A stretch of 64,000 nt of DNA from Alterisphingorhabdus sp038748365. Its GTDB lineage: Bacteria > Pseudomonadota > Alphaproteobacteria > Sphingomonadales > Sphingomonadaceae. Position numbers and translations under genes: made by a program. Numbering within the stretch: the stretch's first letter is position 1; each line of letters starts with the position of its first letter. The stretch is taken from NCBI GenBank assembly GCA_038748365.1, contig JBCDIZ010000004.1, positions 62,001 through 126,000 on the forward strand. Reading direction: 5' to 3'. The notes below the pieces were generated by a model, which saw nothing but the letters and a program-made list of their open reading frames with translations, ran no database searches and was not told where the DNA came from. Positions 42,803 through 52,164 of the stretch are shown here, piece by piece.

Positions 42803-43369
42803 TTATTGGACAACGAATTTGGTGAAATAGACTTCATCAACACCACCAAAGCCGGTTTTTTCCTTCAGTGTGTCGTTGATCTCCTCTTTCAGCTGATCTG
42901 CCAGCTTTTCCTTACCTTCCAGCGTCTCCAACGTTGAGGAGTCTCCAGCGGCAAGCTGCATCACAATGGCCGAACGCACGGCAATGTCATGCTCCTTGAT
43001 CGCTTCTATGACGCGATTGTCATAAGGCGTGGAGATGGCAATTTCTGCCTGAGCAAAACCGCCGCCATAGAGATTGGTAGTGAAGTCATTCTCAATCTCA
43101 TAATAGGTGACCTTGAGTTCCTTGGGGTCGAGCGCAGCAGATTTTGCGCTGCTGCTCTCCACCTCGGTGCCATCTTTCAGCACCAGCTTCGGCAGATCAG
43201 GCTTTTCCGGCCCCTTTTCGGTCGCGCTACCACCAAAATAGAAGCCGCCTGCCGCACCGCCACCGCCGATCACGGCGATGCCCAGAACGATCATGATGAT
43301 CTTCTTCATTTTGCCACCCTTTTTGGGCTGGTCTTCGTTCTGCTCTTCAGCTTCTTTCTTGTCTGACAC
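42803..43369 (-). CDS. fliL: Flagellar basal body-associated protein FliL
   Basis: A 188-residue protein: a charged cytoplasmic N-terminus, one membrane helix with a small-residue pattern (IMIVLGIAVIGGGGAAGGFY, about residues 25-45) and a periplasmic FliL domain containing YYEIENDFTTNL and TPYDNRVIEAIKEHDIAVRS. FliL surrounds or stabilises stator units. It lies 42 bases after fliK and 21 before fliM. Confidence 0.93.
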   Translation of the reverse strand: MSDKKEAEEQNEDQPKKGGKMKKIIMIVLGIAVIGGGGAAGGFYFGGSATEKGPEKPDLPKLVLKDGTEVESSSAKSAALDPKELKVTYYEIENDFTTNLYGGGFAQAEIAISTPYDNRVIEAIKEHDIAVRSAIVMQLAAGDSSTLETLEGKEKLADQLKEEINDTLKEKTGFGGVDEVYFTKFVVQ

Positions 43370-43411
43370 GAAAGGTCTCCAAATAGTGCGTTATCTTGGT
43401 GGCTAAGCGGA

Positions 43412-44893
43412 TCAGGCGTAGCGTATCTGGCCATTCTCGGCCGATATTGTCGGTGTTTGCTGTTCAGCAGAAGCGACATCGTCAACCGTATAACCGGCTG
43501 TATTTTTGTTGCTTTCCGCTATTTTTGACGACTGGTTCTGCTCGGCATTTTGCTGTTGTGTGGTACTATCAGAGACACCACCTCCGGCGACCTCAAAGCT
43601 GCCCAGCTTCTGGCCAGCCTGGCGCATTTCTTGCTCTATCCTTGCCTGCGCCTGCATAATGATCTGACGTACATCGGCATCTTCGGCAGTCATCCGTACT
43701 GTGTCGCCATTGGGGCCTTGCATGATCTCGATATTGATTGTGCCGAGCCGCTCAGGCGTCACTTGCAGAGAGATGCCGCGATCAGTCTTGCTGATCATGG
43801 CGACTTCTTGTGCGATGCGGTCTGCGAACTGATTATCGAACGCAATGGGCGTGTTTGCTTGCGGTAAAGATGTCGCCGCAGGCCGTATTTCTGTCGTAGC
43901 AGACGCCGCAGAGACTGGCTGGAATGGCAGCGGGTTAGGTGTTTCAACCCTGGTCTCTACAGAAGTGGGCGGAGTGGATGGCGAGTGCTGTATTGGATTT
44001 GCGCCATCATCCTGCATCATGTTGCCATTGAAGGCCATGTCTACGGCCTCGGTCAGTGAGGGTTTTTGACTGGCGCTTTGCCCAATATCTGTAGCCGGGC
44101 TATTGGCGACGCTCTGCGGAACGGCAGTTGGTTTGGGGGAACTGGTACGTGCCGTTTGCTCTGCACGAGGCAGTCGGTCACTGATAAGTGTCTCCACATC
44201 TGTGGTGCCATCAATGGGCGCGCTCTCTTCACCGGCGCTATCGTCACTTAAGTCCGTTTTAGGCTGTAAATTCTTCAGCGTTCCAGCAGTGGCTGACTGA
44301 TTGATAAAGGCGGGCGCTGTCTTTGGCGCTACCTGCGCCGGAACAGTTTGTTCAAGCTCTGCTGTATTGTCCGCGTTGGCAGATATCTTTGCGCTCGCAA
44401 GGTCTGGTTCGGCGGTTTTAGAAACGGGACTATCTTGTACTTGCGCGCCGGTACCATCTTGCTGGGCAAGGTTGCGCTGGGCAATCACTGCACCAAAATC
44501 CATACGTGCCGGCAGTGATGTATTCTGGGCAAATTCAACCTTGGTTTCGCCGGGCTCTGCCGTGCCTGTGTCGGCTACCGTTTCTGGCTGAGCGGGCGGG
44601 GTAAAGGTGAAGGGGAGGGGAGTGTTTGGAGTACGGACATTTTCCGGATCGGCTTGCACCAGTGTAGAGAGCAGCGCGGTCGCATCCTCGTCCGCATCCG
44701 CTTCTGTGGAATCCGATTGGTCAGATAGAAGCTCTTCAGCGTCGCCATCAGCGTTTTCCGCCAAAGGCTGTTTGCCCATGCCCAGTGCTGCATATCCGCC
44801 ATCAATGTGGAAGCCGACAGCTTCGCTATCAGCGCCACCTATGGCGGGAGCCTTTTCAACGGGCTTTGCGGTCAAGAGTCCTATAAGTTCCAT
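43412..44893 (-). CDS. fliK: Flagellar hook-length control protein FliK
   Basis: A 493-residue protein. The long N-terminal part is low complexity, rich in Ala, Ser, Thr, Pro and Glu, as expected for a secreted molecular ruler. The C-terminal domain (about residues 360-450) contains ISLQVTPERLGTINIEI and IIMQAQARIEQEMRQAGQKL, matching the Flg_hook domain that contacts FlhB. A sigma-54 promoter lies directly upstream (44906-44921). Its expected transcript start falls only a few bases before ATG 44893, so the true start may be further in. Confidence 0.88.
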   Translation of the reverse strand: MELIGLLTAKPVEKAPAIGGADSEAVGFHIDGGYAALGMGKQPLAENADGDAEELLSDQSDSTEADADEDATALLSTLVQADPENVRTPNTPLPFTFTPPAQPETVADTGTAEPGETKVEFAQNTSLPARMDFGAVIAQRNLAQQDGTGAQVQDSPVSKTAEPDLASAKISANADNTAELEQTVPAQVAPKTAPAFINQSATAGTLKNLQPKTDLSDDSAGEESAPIDGTTDVETLISDRLPRAEQTARTSSPKPTAVPQSVANSPATDIGQSASQKPSLTEAVDMAFNGNMMQDDGANPIQHSPSTPPTSVETRVETPNPLPFQPVSAASATTEIRPAATSLPQANTPIAFDNQFADRIAQEVAMISKTDRGISLQVTPERLGTINIEIMQGPNGDTVRMTAEDADVRQIIMQAQARIEQEMRQAGQKLGSFEVAGGGVSDSTTQQQNAEQNQSSKIAESNKNTAGYTVDDVASAEQQTPTISAENGQIRYA

Positions 44894-44905
44894 GCTCCAT
44901 TACGA

Positions 44906-44921
44906 AGCATGAAGCGTGCCA
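44906..44921 (-). promoter_or_regulatory. Sigma-54 promoter upstream of fliK
   Basis: On the minus strand TGGCAC-GCTTC-ATGCT keeps the invariant GG and GC with exactly ten bases between them. The -12 box has A instead of T at its first base. It lies between fliJ and fliK and would give fliK-flhB a promoter separate from the fliE operon. Confidence 0.7.
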
Positions 44922-44979
44922 GTTTTTACGCAATTGATGTAATGGCCGGTTTGTGCGTATTTTCCCGGTTAACAACCGG

Positions 44980-45402
44980 TTATGGACGACGGTTTTTGGT
45001 GGCTTTGGCGCGTGGCATCATTGCCTGTTTGCGGGTTTCTTCATCCTCGCTCTCGCGCTCGGCCTGAGCCATGAGTTTTTGCGCCGCCTCACGGTCAATC
45101 CGGGCGGCAGTTCTTTGCCGCTCTGCCTCGGCAAGCTTTTGCCGGGCATCAGAAAGCGCCTTTTCCAGCGCTTCTTCAGCACGCAACAGCCGCTGGCCTA
45201 ATTCCATTTGGGCATGCAGATTGCGACCCATATCGCATTGTTGGGTCTCATAGGTCTGGGCGCATAGCTGGCGCAGCCGATCACGATTGGCTTTCAGTTC
45301 GTTCTCATGATGCTGCGCTTCGGCGGCATTGCCGATGGCCAGTTGCATCTGCATTTCGCGCACTTGCAATATGCGTTTGCGGCTGGCGCGGCGCCTGTTC
45401 AT
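44980..45402 (-). CDS. fliJ: Flagellar export protein FliJ
   Basis: A 140-residue protein predicted to be one long coiled coil, rich in Arg, Glu, Gln and Ala (RILQVREMQMQLAIGNAAEA, LRAEEALEKALSDARQKLAE). This is the FliJ pattern; it sits in the FliI ATPase ring and contacts FlhA. It overlaps fliI by four bases. An inverted repeat CCGGTT-AAC-AACCGG follows its stop at 44965-44979. Confidence 0.85.
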   Translation of the reverse strand: MNRRRASRKRILQVREMQMQLAIGNAAEAQHHENELKANRDRLRQLCAQTYETQQCDMGRNLHAQMELGQRLLRAEEALEKALSDARQKLAEAERQRTAARIDREAAQKLMAQAERESEDEETRKQAMMPRAKATKNRRP

Positions 45403-46760
45403 TCTTCGACCAGAGATGCAGCAATGGACTGGGGCCCGAAGCTCTGTATCAGCTCGACCATACTGTCATTGAGTGACACCGCTTCATGCGGCCGCTGGCG
45501 GATAAAGTTGAGCAGATCCGGCCGGCGTGCCACCGCCTCGTCAATATCGGGATCGCTACCCGCACGATAGGCACCCATCAACAGCAGGTCGCGGTTTTCC
45601 TCATAGGCTGACCAGATACGCCGGAAATTGGTCTGCGCCATGCGCTGGTCCTCGCCGATAATGTCATTGGCGACGCGGCTGAGCGAACGGCCAATATCAA
45701 TCGCCGGAAAAACGCCCTGTTCGGAGAGTGAGCGTGACAGGATGATATGCCCGTCGACAATGGCGCGCGCGGTGTCGACCACCGGGTCTTCCATATCGCC
45801 GCCATCGGCCAGAACGGTGTAGAGCGCGGTTATCGAACCGCCGCTGATGCTGTCATTGCCAGCACGTTCAATAAGCTTGGGCACCAGCGCCAGAGAGGAG
45901 GGCGGATAACCTTTCATCGTCGGCGGCTCACCCAGCGCCAAGCCGATTTCGCGCTGCGCATGGGCGATGCGGGTCAGGCTGTCGATCACCAGCAGGACGC
46001 GCTTGCCCTTGCTGCGGAAATATTCGGCGATGGCGGTCGCGCGATGCGCCGCGCGCAGCCGCAATATCGGGGAATGATCGGCGGGGACTGCAACGGTGAC
46101 AATCTTGTTGCGCACTGGACCGGACATGCGAGTTTCGACAAAATCGCTGACCTCGCGTCCGCGCTCGCCGATCAGGCCGACAACGATGACATCGGCATCG
46201 GCATTGTCGAGGATCTGTCCGATCAGCACCGATTTGCCGACGCCCGAACCGGCGGCAATCGCGATGCGCTGGCCATAGCCTGCGGTGAGCAAGGCATTGA
46301 TGGCGCGCACGCCGAGATCAATCGGTTCGGAAACCCCGCTGCGGTTCAATACATTGTCGCGCTTGCCCATAAGCGGCCAGCGCTCATTGGTGATAATCGG
46401 CCCGCGCCGGTCGAGCGGTTCGCCCATCGGTCCGATAACGCGTGACAGCAGCGCATCGCCAACAGCGGCGAGGCTGGACTGCATATTGGGCTCAACCCTT
46501 GTGCCGTTTTTGAGCGCAGCATCGCTTTCGAGCGGGATCATCATCGCACGCGAACCCCGGAAACCGGCGATTTCCGCGGTAATCCTGCGGCCATCGGCGG
46601 TGCGCAGGCTGCCGCCAAAGCCGATAGGATAGTTGAAGCCGGTCACTTCCAGCATACCGCCATCATGCGCCACCAGCTTGCCAATCGCACGCGGACCGGT
46701 ACTGATAGTAGCGATGCGGTCGGTGAATTGGCTGACGGCCTCTGCCTGTGCCGCAATCAC
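45399..46760 (-). CDS. fliI: Flagellum-specific ATPase FliI
   Basis: A 453-residue ATPase related to the F1 beta subunit. Walker A is AAGSGVGKS (about residues 169-177), Walker B is RVLLVIDSLTRIAHAQREIG, and the PPSSLALVPKLIERAG loop is conserved. It energises export substrate unloading with FliH and FliJ. It overlaps fliH and fliJ by four bases each. Confidence 0.97.
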   Translation of the reverse strand: MIAAQAEAVSQFTDRIATISTGPRAIGKLVAHDGGMLEVTGFNYPIGFGGSLRTADGRRITAEIAGFRGSRAMMIPLESDAALKNGTRVEPNMQSSLAAVGDALLSRVIGPMGEPLDRRGPIITNERWPLMGKRDNVLNRSGVSEPIDLGVRAINALLTAGYGQRIAIAAGSGVGKSVLIGQILDNADADVIVVGLIGERGREVSDFVETRMSGPVRNKIVTVAVPADHSPILRLRAAHRATAIAEYFRSKGKRVLLVIDSLTRIAHAQREIGLALGEPPTMKGYPPSSLALVPKLIERAGNDSISGGSITALYTVLADGGDMEDPVVDTARAIVDGHIILSRSLSEQGVFPAIDIGRSLSRVANDIIGEDQRMAQTNFRRIWSAYEENRDLLLMGAYRAGSDPDIDEAVARRPDLLNFIRQRPHEAVSLNDSMVELIQSFGPQSIAASLVEE

Positions 46761-47404
46761 CGCGTTAGCTCCAGTTCATCCAGCATGGCCGCCAACTCGT
46801 CGAGCACTGGCTGAGTACCCTGCTCAATATAGCCATCCTCATGGGCGATACGCAGTGTACCGCGTATCAGATCGGGATCATCCACCAGTGGCAGCCCAAT
46901 AGATGCATCACCGATCAGTATGCGGTCCTCAGGGTGAACATGCAATTTTGCTTCATTGAGTTCGCGATGTGCCAGTGTTGCCAGGGCATTGCAGCGCTGC
47001 TGTAGCAGATCGGCATCGGGAACAGCGAAGCTGGCAGTGCGCTCGAGCAGGGTCGAGACGGTGCAGATAATCGCTTCGCATAGCTGATCGGAGAGGACTG
47101 GCTTAAGGCCTACAATCGACTCATTGAGCTTTTCCGACATGGCCATCAATTCGCTATTGGCTTCGGTCATGACCTTCTGGCCTTCATCAAATCCGCGCTG
47201 ATAGGCTTCGTTGATTTGCTGTTCGAGCGTGGCTTGTTGCTCGGCGGCGATATCCGCATCCTGCTTGTTATTGGCTTGTGGGGCAGCTTGCTGCGCCGAC
47301 CCAGCATTAAAATCGTCCGCTGATGCGCCATTCCACAAGGCTTGAAAGGGCTTAGCCTCAATGCGCCATTGCTGAAAATCGCCTTTCTTCGAGGCGTCAG
47401 ACAT
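46757..47404 (-). CDS. fliH: Flagellar assembly protein FliH
   Basis: A 215-residue protein. The central helical region is rich in Gln, Ala and Glu (AAEQQATLEQQINEAYQRGF with small-residue spacing), followed by a C-terminal domain with LHVHPEDRILIGD and GTLRIAHEDGYIEQG, as in FliH/V-type ATPase E subunits. It regulates FliI and links it to FliN. It overlaps fliG by eight bases and fliI by four. Confidence 0.92.
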   Translation of the reverse strand: MSDASKKGDFQQWRIEAKPFQALWNGASADDFNAGSAQQAAPQANNKQDADIAAEQQATLEQQINEAYQRGFDEGQKVMTEANSELMAMSEKLNESIVGLKPVLSDQLCEAIICTVSTLLERTASFAVPDADLLQQRCNALATLAHRELNEAKLHVHPEDRILIGDASIGLPLVDDPDLIRGTLRIAHEDGYIEQGTQPVLDELAAMLDELELTR

Positions 47405-48440
47405 AATCGGCGCCTCCGCGATTGATCATGATCTCGCCGCTGTCAGCCAGTTTTTTGGCGGCTGTTGCAATGGAGCGCTGTGCTGCTCGGACCTCATCCC
47501 TGGATAGCGGGCCGGTTTCTTCCATTTCATCCATTATCGTCTGCGCCGCGCGGGTGGACATCGAGCTGAGGATCATCTCGCGCAGCTTCTCATCAGCACC
47601 TTTGAGCGCTGGAATTAGGAAGCTGTTATCCACCGAGCGCACCACCGAACCAAGGCTCTTGATATCGAGTATCGCAAGGTCGCCAAAGGTGAACATTTCA
47701 TCCTCAATCGCCTTGGCCAGATTGCGGTCGCGCTTGGTAAGGGCCTTGAGGACGCGCTGGCTGTCCTTCTTCTCCAGGCTGTTCATAATCGCGGCAATGT
47801 CCGAGGAATCATTGCTCTTGGTCGCGGCCGGCTTTCCGCCAGAAGGGGACTGATAGCTGGTGAGAAGATCCTCAATAGTATCAACGGCTTCCTGACTGAC
47901 CTGACCCAGCGTAGCGAGGCGATAGACAATCTCGTCCTGGCCTTCTGCTGGCAGGATCCGCAGCACCTCTGCGGCAATATCTGAACGGACAAAAGAGAGA
48001 ACCAAAGCTGCTACTTGCGGATGCTCCTCCTCGATCATCGAAGCAATATCGCCTGCTTCCATCCATTTCAGCGGTTTGAGCGTATCCACCGCATTGACCG
48101 GTGCAATACGGCTAATCATGGTTTCTGCACGCTGATCGCCAAAGGCGCGTTTCAGCACCCCTTCAATATGACTGTCGGCGCGATAGCCGATAGTGGTGCG
48201 GCTGCGGGCGCGTTCGATAAAGCGGTCAAGAACATGGTTGATATCATCGCCGCCAATATCGGCGACAGAGTACATGATATTGCTGATCTGGCGCACCTCA
48301 TCGGGCTCCAGCTCGGAAATCACCTCAGCCGCAGCATCTTCAGAGAAGAGCAGCATCAATATGGCCGCGGCCTGTGCATCGCTGATGGCAGGGGCTTCTG
48401 CGGCTTCTGGGTTATCGGTTTCAGCTGCGGCTTCAGGCAT
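47397..48440 (-). CDS. fliG: Flagellar motor switch protein FliG
   Basis: A 347-residue switch protein with FliG N, middle and C domains: AAAILMLLFSEDAAAEVISEL, the middle EEHPQVAALVLSFVRSDIAAE (the EHPQ motif), and the C-terminal charged torque helix region LKGADEKLREMILSSMSTRA. ATG 48440 (MPEAAAETD) lies inside the fliF end, giving an eight-base overlap. The upstream extension to 48473 is within fliF and unlikely. Confidence 0.96.
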   Translation of the reverse strand: MPEAAAETDNPEAAEAPAISDAQAAAILMLLFSEDAAAEVISELEPDEVRQISNIMYSVADIGGDDINHVLDRFIERARSRTTIGYRADSHIEGVLKRAFGDQRAETMISRIAPVNAVDTLKPLKWMEAGDIASMIEEEHPQVAALVLSFVRSDIAAEVLRILPAEGQDEIVYRLATLGQVSQEAVDTIEDLLTSYQSPSGGKPAATKSNDSSDIAAIMNSLEKKDSQRVLKALTKRDRNLAKAIEDEMFTFGDLAILDIKSLGSVVRSVDNSFLIPALKGADEKLREMILSSMSTRAAQTIMDEMEETGPLSRDEVRAAQRSIATAAKKLADSGEIMINRGGADYV

Positions 48441-50190
48441 TAACCTGCTCCTGATCATTGCGCAGCAGATCACGTACTACCATAGCGGCATGTTCCGGGT
48501 TCTGCTTAACGAAATTCTGGATCAGCAGCGCGCGCTCCTGATAGCTTTGCGCGGCGGTGATCATATCGAGCGTCACGGTGCCGCCTTCATCACTGCTGCC
48601 AAGCTGCGGGGTCTGCATGGCGCCAAGGCTTGGCGGTGCGGTTGCTTCTGCTTTTTTGGCTATCGCCTCCGCCGCTTCTTCGGTCTCGCCATCCTTACGC
48701 TTGCTTTTGAACAGCCCGGCTTTGCGTAGCAATGGACGACCAATGCCGAAGATCAGGGCCAGAGCAACCAGCAGCGCCGAGACATTGCGTGCCAGCATGG
48801 CAACCCATCCAGCCTCATACCAAGGGGTTTCGGTGGTTGCGATGTCCATAAAGTTCCGTGAGCTGACAGCTACTTGGTCGCCGCGCTCCTCGTCGAAACC
48901 AATGGCGCCTTTGACCAGCGTTTCAATCTGGGTCAGCTCTTCTGCCGGTAGCGGTTCGCCATCAGGGCCACGCACGGCGACAGCAACCGAAACACGTTCG
49001 ACCTGACCAACAGCGTTACGCGTGACCGAGACTTGACGACCGAGTTCGAAATTACGGCTAACCTGTTCTTCGCGCTTGTTTATTTCAGCATTTTCAGCAT
49101 CTTCCGCAGGCGGGTCAATCTGCTCGCTCACTTCTGTTTCTGCCGGAGGTTCGGGATTGACTGCACCTGGAATACCGCGCGGAGTTGGCAGGCCAGGCTC
49201 GGCCGACCAGCTGAGCTGTTCACTGCGAACGCGCGATTCATCGGCAGGGAAGCTTTCGCTGGTTGCCTGTCTTTCGGTAAAGTCGACCTCGGCCGAAACC
49301 TCGGCGACGAAATTCTCTGCTCCGAGCATTGGTGTAAGAAGCGCGGCTAGCGACCGACGATAGCGTTCCTCGATGCGTTCGCGCACCTCAAGCTGGCGTT
49401 CGGTTTCGGTCATTGGTCCTTCGGCACCGTCTTTGGAGAGCAGTCGACCATTTTGATCGACGACCGAGACATTTTCGACATTCAGTCCGGCAACCGAGCT
49501 GGCAACCAGATGGGTGACGGCGCGGACTTGGGATTCCCCCAGATTTCCTCCGGGTGCAAGCTGCAGCACAACCGATGCCGCGGGTGCATTGCGGTCACGA
49601 ATGAAAATACTTGGCGGTTCAACGGCGAGATGAACCCGTGCCGACAGCACCGCATCGATGGCCTCAATGCTGCGCGCCAAGTCGAGTTCGCGCGCTGTAC
49701 GCAGTTTTTCGCCCTCAACCGCGCGGCTGGCCCCCATGGGCATCGCAGAAACCACGCTGTCGCCATCAGGAGAACTGCGCGGCAGGCCTTGAGCAGCCAA
49801 GGTCATCTTGGCGGTGTGATAATCATCTTCCGAGACGGTCAATGCGCCGCTGGCATTGTCAATCTGATACATGATGTTGGAGGATTCGAGCGCCGCTGCG
49901 ACCGCTGCCTTGTCATTATCGGGCAGGCCACGGAACAGATCGCGCTGTGGCGGTTCGCGCAGCGCCAACCATGCAAAGGCAGCAAGACTGAGAACCCCGA
50001 TTGCGGCGATCATAGGCATGGCTCGGGCAATGGCAGGTTGGGCTATAAGAGCGCGAATGCGGTCCAGGATATTCCCTGAGCCAAAGGAGGGTTTGCTGAT
50101 CAGCGGTGTCGCGCGTTGTGCGCCCTGAACCGCAAGAGCAGCGTTGTTCTCACCGGCTCCAGCGCCGGGTGTGATGATCTGATCGGCCAT
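48433..50190 (-). CDS. fliF: Flagellar MS-ring protein FliF
   Basis: A 585-residue membrane protein with two transmembrane segments (about residues 57-76 and 463-485) flanking a large periplasmic part with ring-building motifs (KLRTARELDLARSIEAIDAV, SARVHLAVEPPSIFIRDR, APAASVVLQL). The C-terminal cytoplasmic tail (SYQERALLIQNFVKQNPEHA) binds FliG. It overlaps fliG by eight bases and follows fliE by four. Confidence 0.96.
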   Translation of the reverse strand: MADQIITPGAGAGENNAALAVQGAQRATPLISKPSFGSGNILDRIRALIAQPAIARAMPMIAAIGVLSLAAFAWLALREPPQRDLFRGLPDNDKAAVAAALESSNIMYQIDNASGALTVSEDDYHTAKMTLAAQGLPRSSPDGDSVVSAMPMGASRAVEGEKLRTARELDLARSIEAIDAVLSARVHLAVEPPSIFIRDRNAPAASVVLQLAPGGNLGESQVRAVTHLVASSVAGLNVENVSVVDQNGRLLSKDGAEGPMTETERQLEVRERIEERYRRSLAALLTPMLGAENFVAEVSAEVDFTERQATSESFPADESRVRSEQLSWSAEPGLPTPRGIPGAVNPEPPAETEVSEQIDPPAEDAENAEINKREEQVSRNFELGRQVSVTRNAVGQVERVSVAVAVRGPDGEPLPAEELTQIETLVKGAIGFDEERGDQVAVSSRNFMDIATTETPWYEAGWVAMLARNVSALLVALALIFGIGRPLLRKAGLFKSKRKDGETEEAAEAIAKKAEATAPPSLGAMQTPQLGSSDEGGTVTLDMITAAQSYQERALLIQNFVKQNPEHAAMVVRDLLRNDQEQVNA

Positions 50191-50194
50191 AATA

Positions 50195-50530
50195 TTATAC
50201 CGGCATGTTCATAATGTCTTGATAGGCGGAAAGCAGCTTGTTGCGCACCTGCATAGTGGCTTCAAAGCCGACCGATGCTTTTTGCTTGGCGAGCATAACT
50301 GCAGCAATATCAGTGGTTTCGCCCATTTCATAAGCGGTTGCAGCAGCCGAGGCATCCTGTTGCAGGCTGTTGACGCTTTCCACCGCCTCACGCATCGCGC
50401 CGGTGAAATCTGCTTTCTCGCTTTCCTTGGCACCCTTGGTGTCAGCCGTTTCATTGGCAATGCCCTGCAGCGCCTTGTTACTTTGGATGATGGCGTTGCG
50501 CGCGCTCATCAGGCTGTTGATGGTGTTCAT
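50195..50530 (-). CDS. fliE: Flagellar hook-basal body protein FliE
   Basis: A 111-residue protein. The C-terminal half VMLAKQKASVGFEATMQVRN with KLLSAYQDIMNMPV is highly typical of FliE, the adaptor between the MS ring and the rod and the first protein exported. It lies between the sigma-54 activator gene (15-base gap) and fliF. Confidence 0.95.
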   Translation of the reverse strand: MNTINSLMSARNAIIQSNKALQGIANETADTKGAKESEKADFTGAMREAVESVNSLQQDASAAATAYEMGETTDIAAVMLAKQKASVGFEATMQVRNKLLSAYQDIMNMPV

Positions 50531-50545
50531 CGTCTCAACTCCTCA

Positions 50546-51826
50546 TCATGCTGCTTCGCTCAGCTCGCGCATATCGGCGAGGCGATAGCGCAGCGTGCGT
50601 TCCGAAATACCGAGCATCTTGGCGGTGGCGCGGCGATTGCCCCCATTCGTTTCCAGCGCCGAGCGGATGGCGTCAAATTCAACCTGACGCGACAGGCTCT
50701 GCAGATCGCGGCCATGTACGATACGCTTGCCACCTTGAGGTATCGGTTCGGGTCTCGGGCTCGCTGCGGGTGGCGCAGGTGTTTTGAGCTGAAGGTCTGC
50801 TGCGCTGATCCGGTCACCCTCACGCATGATCAGCGCGCGTTGCAGCATATTATTGAGTTCACGCGCATTTCCGGGGAAATCATGCGCAGAAAGCGCTTTT
50901 AGCGCATTAACAGTTGGCCAGGCAAAGCTGGCATCGTCCTGCTGCATTTTCAGCAACATCGCCGCAGCAATGGCGTAAATGTCCTGACGCCGTTCGCATA
51001 GCTTCTGTAGCGTGATCGGCACGACATTGAGACGCCAATACAGGTCTTCACGGAAGCGCCCTTCCGCCACTTCAGCTTCAAAATCGCGATTGGCGGCGGC
51101 TATGATCCGGACATTGACGCTAACTGGCTGAGTATCGCCGACGGGAAGTACTTCACCTTCCTGCAATGCGCGTAGCAATTTGGCCTGTAGTGGCAGGGGC
51201 AGTTCGGTAATCTCATCGAGGAACAGGCTGCCACCATCAGCGGCACGGAACAGGCCTTCGGCTTCAGCACTGGCTCCGGTAAAGGCGCCGCGTTTATGGC
51301 CGAACAAGATCGCCTCAACCATGGTTTCTGGCATGGCGGCGCAATTGACAGCGACAAAGGGTTTGTCAGCGCGCGGGCTTTGTGCGTGAATGAAGCGCGC
51401 CATACCTTCCTTACCGGTGCCCGTCTCACCCTGGACCAGGACGCTGGCGTCGGTCTGGGCAACACGCTCGGCAAAGGTCATCAGCTTGGCACTGCAAGGC
51501 TCGCCAACAGCAGGACCGCCACCGCGAACCGCCTCAGCAATCAGCGCATGGGCAAACGCCATGTCTGATTGTCCGAAACGGATATGCATGGGCATGCCTT
51601 TGGCGGCCGGCACCAGCTCGGGTTCGCCATCGCGCAATTCTATGATGATGTCGCGATGCGTGGCGTCGGTCATATCCGCAGGCGTCAATATATGCACAGG
51701 CCGATCACGTCTGGATGCTGTGCAGTCCTCGCTGTGGATTGGATCAAGCCAGGCACCGCTCAGGCTTTCTACCAGTGTAGGCAAGAGTTTCTGTGCGGCC
51801 GCGCTGATTGCGCATTGCTTTTTCAT
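50546..51826 (-). CDS. Sigma-54 dependent activator heading the fliE operon (FlbD/FleT-like)
   Basis: A 426-residue enhancer-binding protein. The first 110 residues are not a recognisable receiver domain (no clear phospho-acceptor Asp pattern). The AAA+ core has Walker A GETGTGKE (133-140), GAFTGA (180-185), Walker B GGSLFLDEITEL and GRFREDLYWRLNVVP. The C-terminal Fis-type helix is EFDAIRSALETNGGNRRATA plus LGISERTLRYRL. Co-transcription with fliE-fliJ and a sigma-54 site upstream (51914-51929) mark it as a flagellar regulator under sigma-54 control itself. Gene order recalls fleT of Rhodobacter sphaeroides; a Caulobacter FlbD relationship is the alternative. Confidence 0.88.
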   Translation of the reverse strand: MKKQCAISAAAQKLLPTLVESLSGAWLDPIHSEDCTASRRDRPVHILTPADMTDATHRDIIIELRDGEPELVPAAKGMPMHIRFGQSDMAFAHALIAEAVRGGGPAVGEPCSAKLMTFAERVAQTDASVLVQGETGTGKEGMARFIHAQSPRADKPFVAVNCAAMPETMVEAILFGHKRGAFTGASAEAEGLFRAADGGSLFLDEITELPLPLQAKLLRALQEGEVLPVGDTQPVSVNVRIIAAANRDFEAEVAEGRFREDLYWRLNVVPITLQKLCERRQDIYAIAAAMLLKMQQDDASFAWPTVNALKALSAHDFPGNARELNNMLQRALIMREGDRISAADLQLKTPAPPAASPRPEPIPQGGKRIVHGRDLQSLSRQVEFDAIRSALETNGGNRRATAKMLGISERTLRYRLADMRELSEAA

Positions 51827-51913
51827 ATTCTGTCCCCGTCAGGCGATATGACCGTAATATCGCGCTGTTCCCTCAGCACTGATATGGTCACTTTGTCGTC
51901 TGCGGAGTGTTTA

Positions 51914-51929
51914 AGCAAAAGGTGTGCCA
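51914..51929 (-). promoter_or_regulatory. Sigma-54 promoter of the activator-fliE operon
   Basis: On the minus strand TGGCAC-ACCTT-TTGCT matches the consensus at every conserved base, with ten bases between GG and GC. It is 88 bases from the activator's start codon. Confidence 0.85.
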
Positions 51930-52136
51930 ATTTGCTTGTATACATTTGTATAATGTTTTGAGGGGTTTGTTACACAGCCTTAATTCGGTGTTTACGATAC
52001 TCTGTCATTGCGTCGTCGAAACGACAAAAAATTGACGCTTCGTTTTTCACCATTGTGACGAACTTTTGACGCTCTCGGGTAATGCCGCGAGCGATTGCGT
52101 ATATAGTTGCGTGTATAATTGTCCGAACATCTTTCA

Positions 52137-52164
52137 TTTAATGCGTTAGCCGAGCCACCGTTAC
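52137..52164 (+). promoter_or_regulatory. Sigma-28 promoter of flagellin 1
   Basis: TTTAAT, 15 bases, CCGTTAC. The TTAA to ACCGTTAC arrangement equals the sigma-28 consensus TAAA-N15-GCCGATAA. The same spacing occurs before the other two flagellins, each 55-57 bases from the ATG. Confidence 0.8.

Noticed and set aside
42020..42937. A 305-codon plus-strand frame opposite fliM and fliL
   Set aside because: Antisense shadow of two well-supported flagellar genes; composition is that of reversed codons, with no protein similarity.
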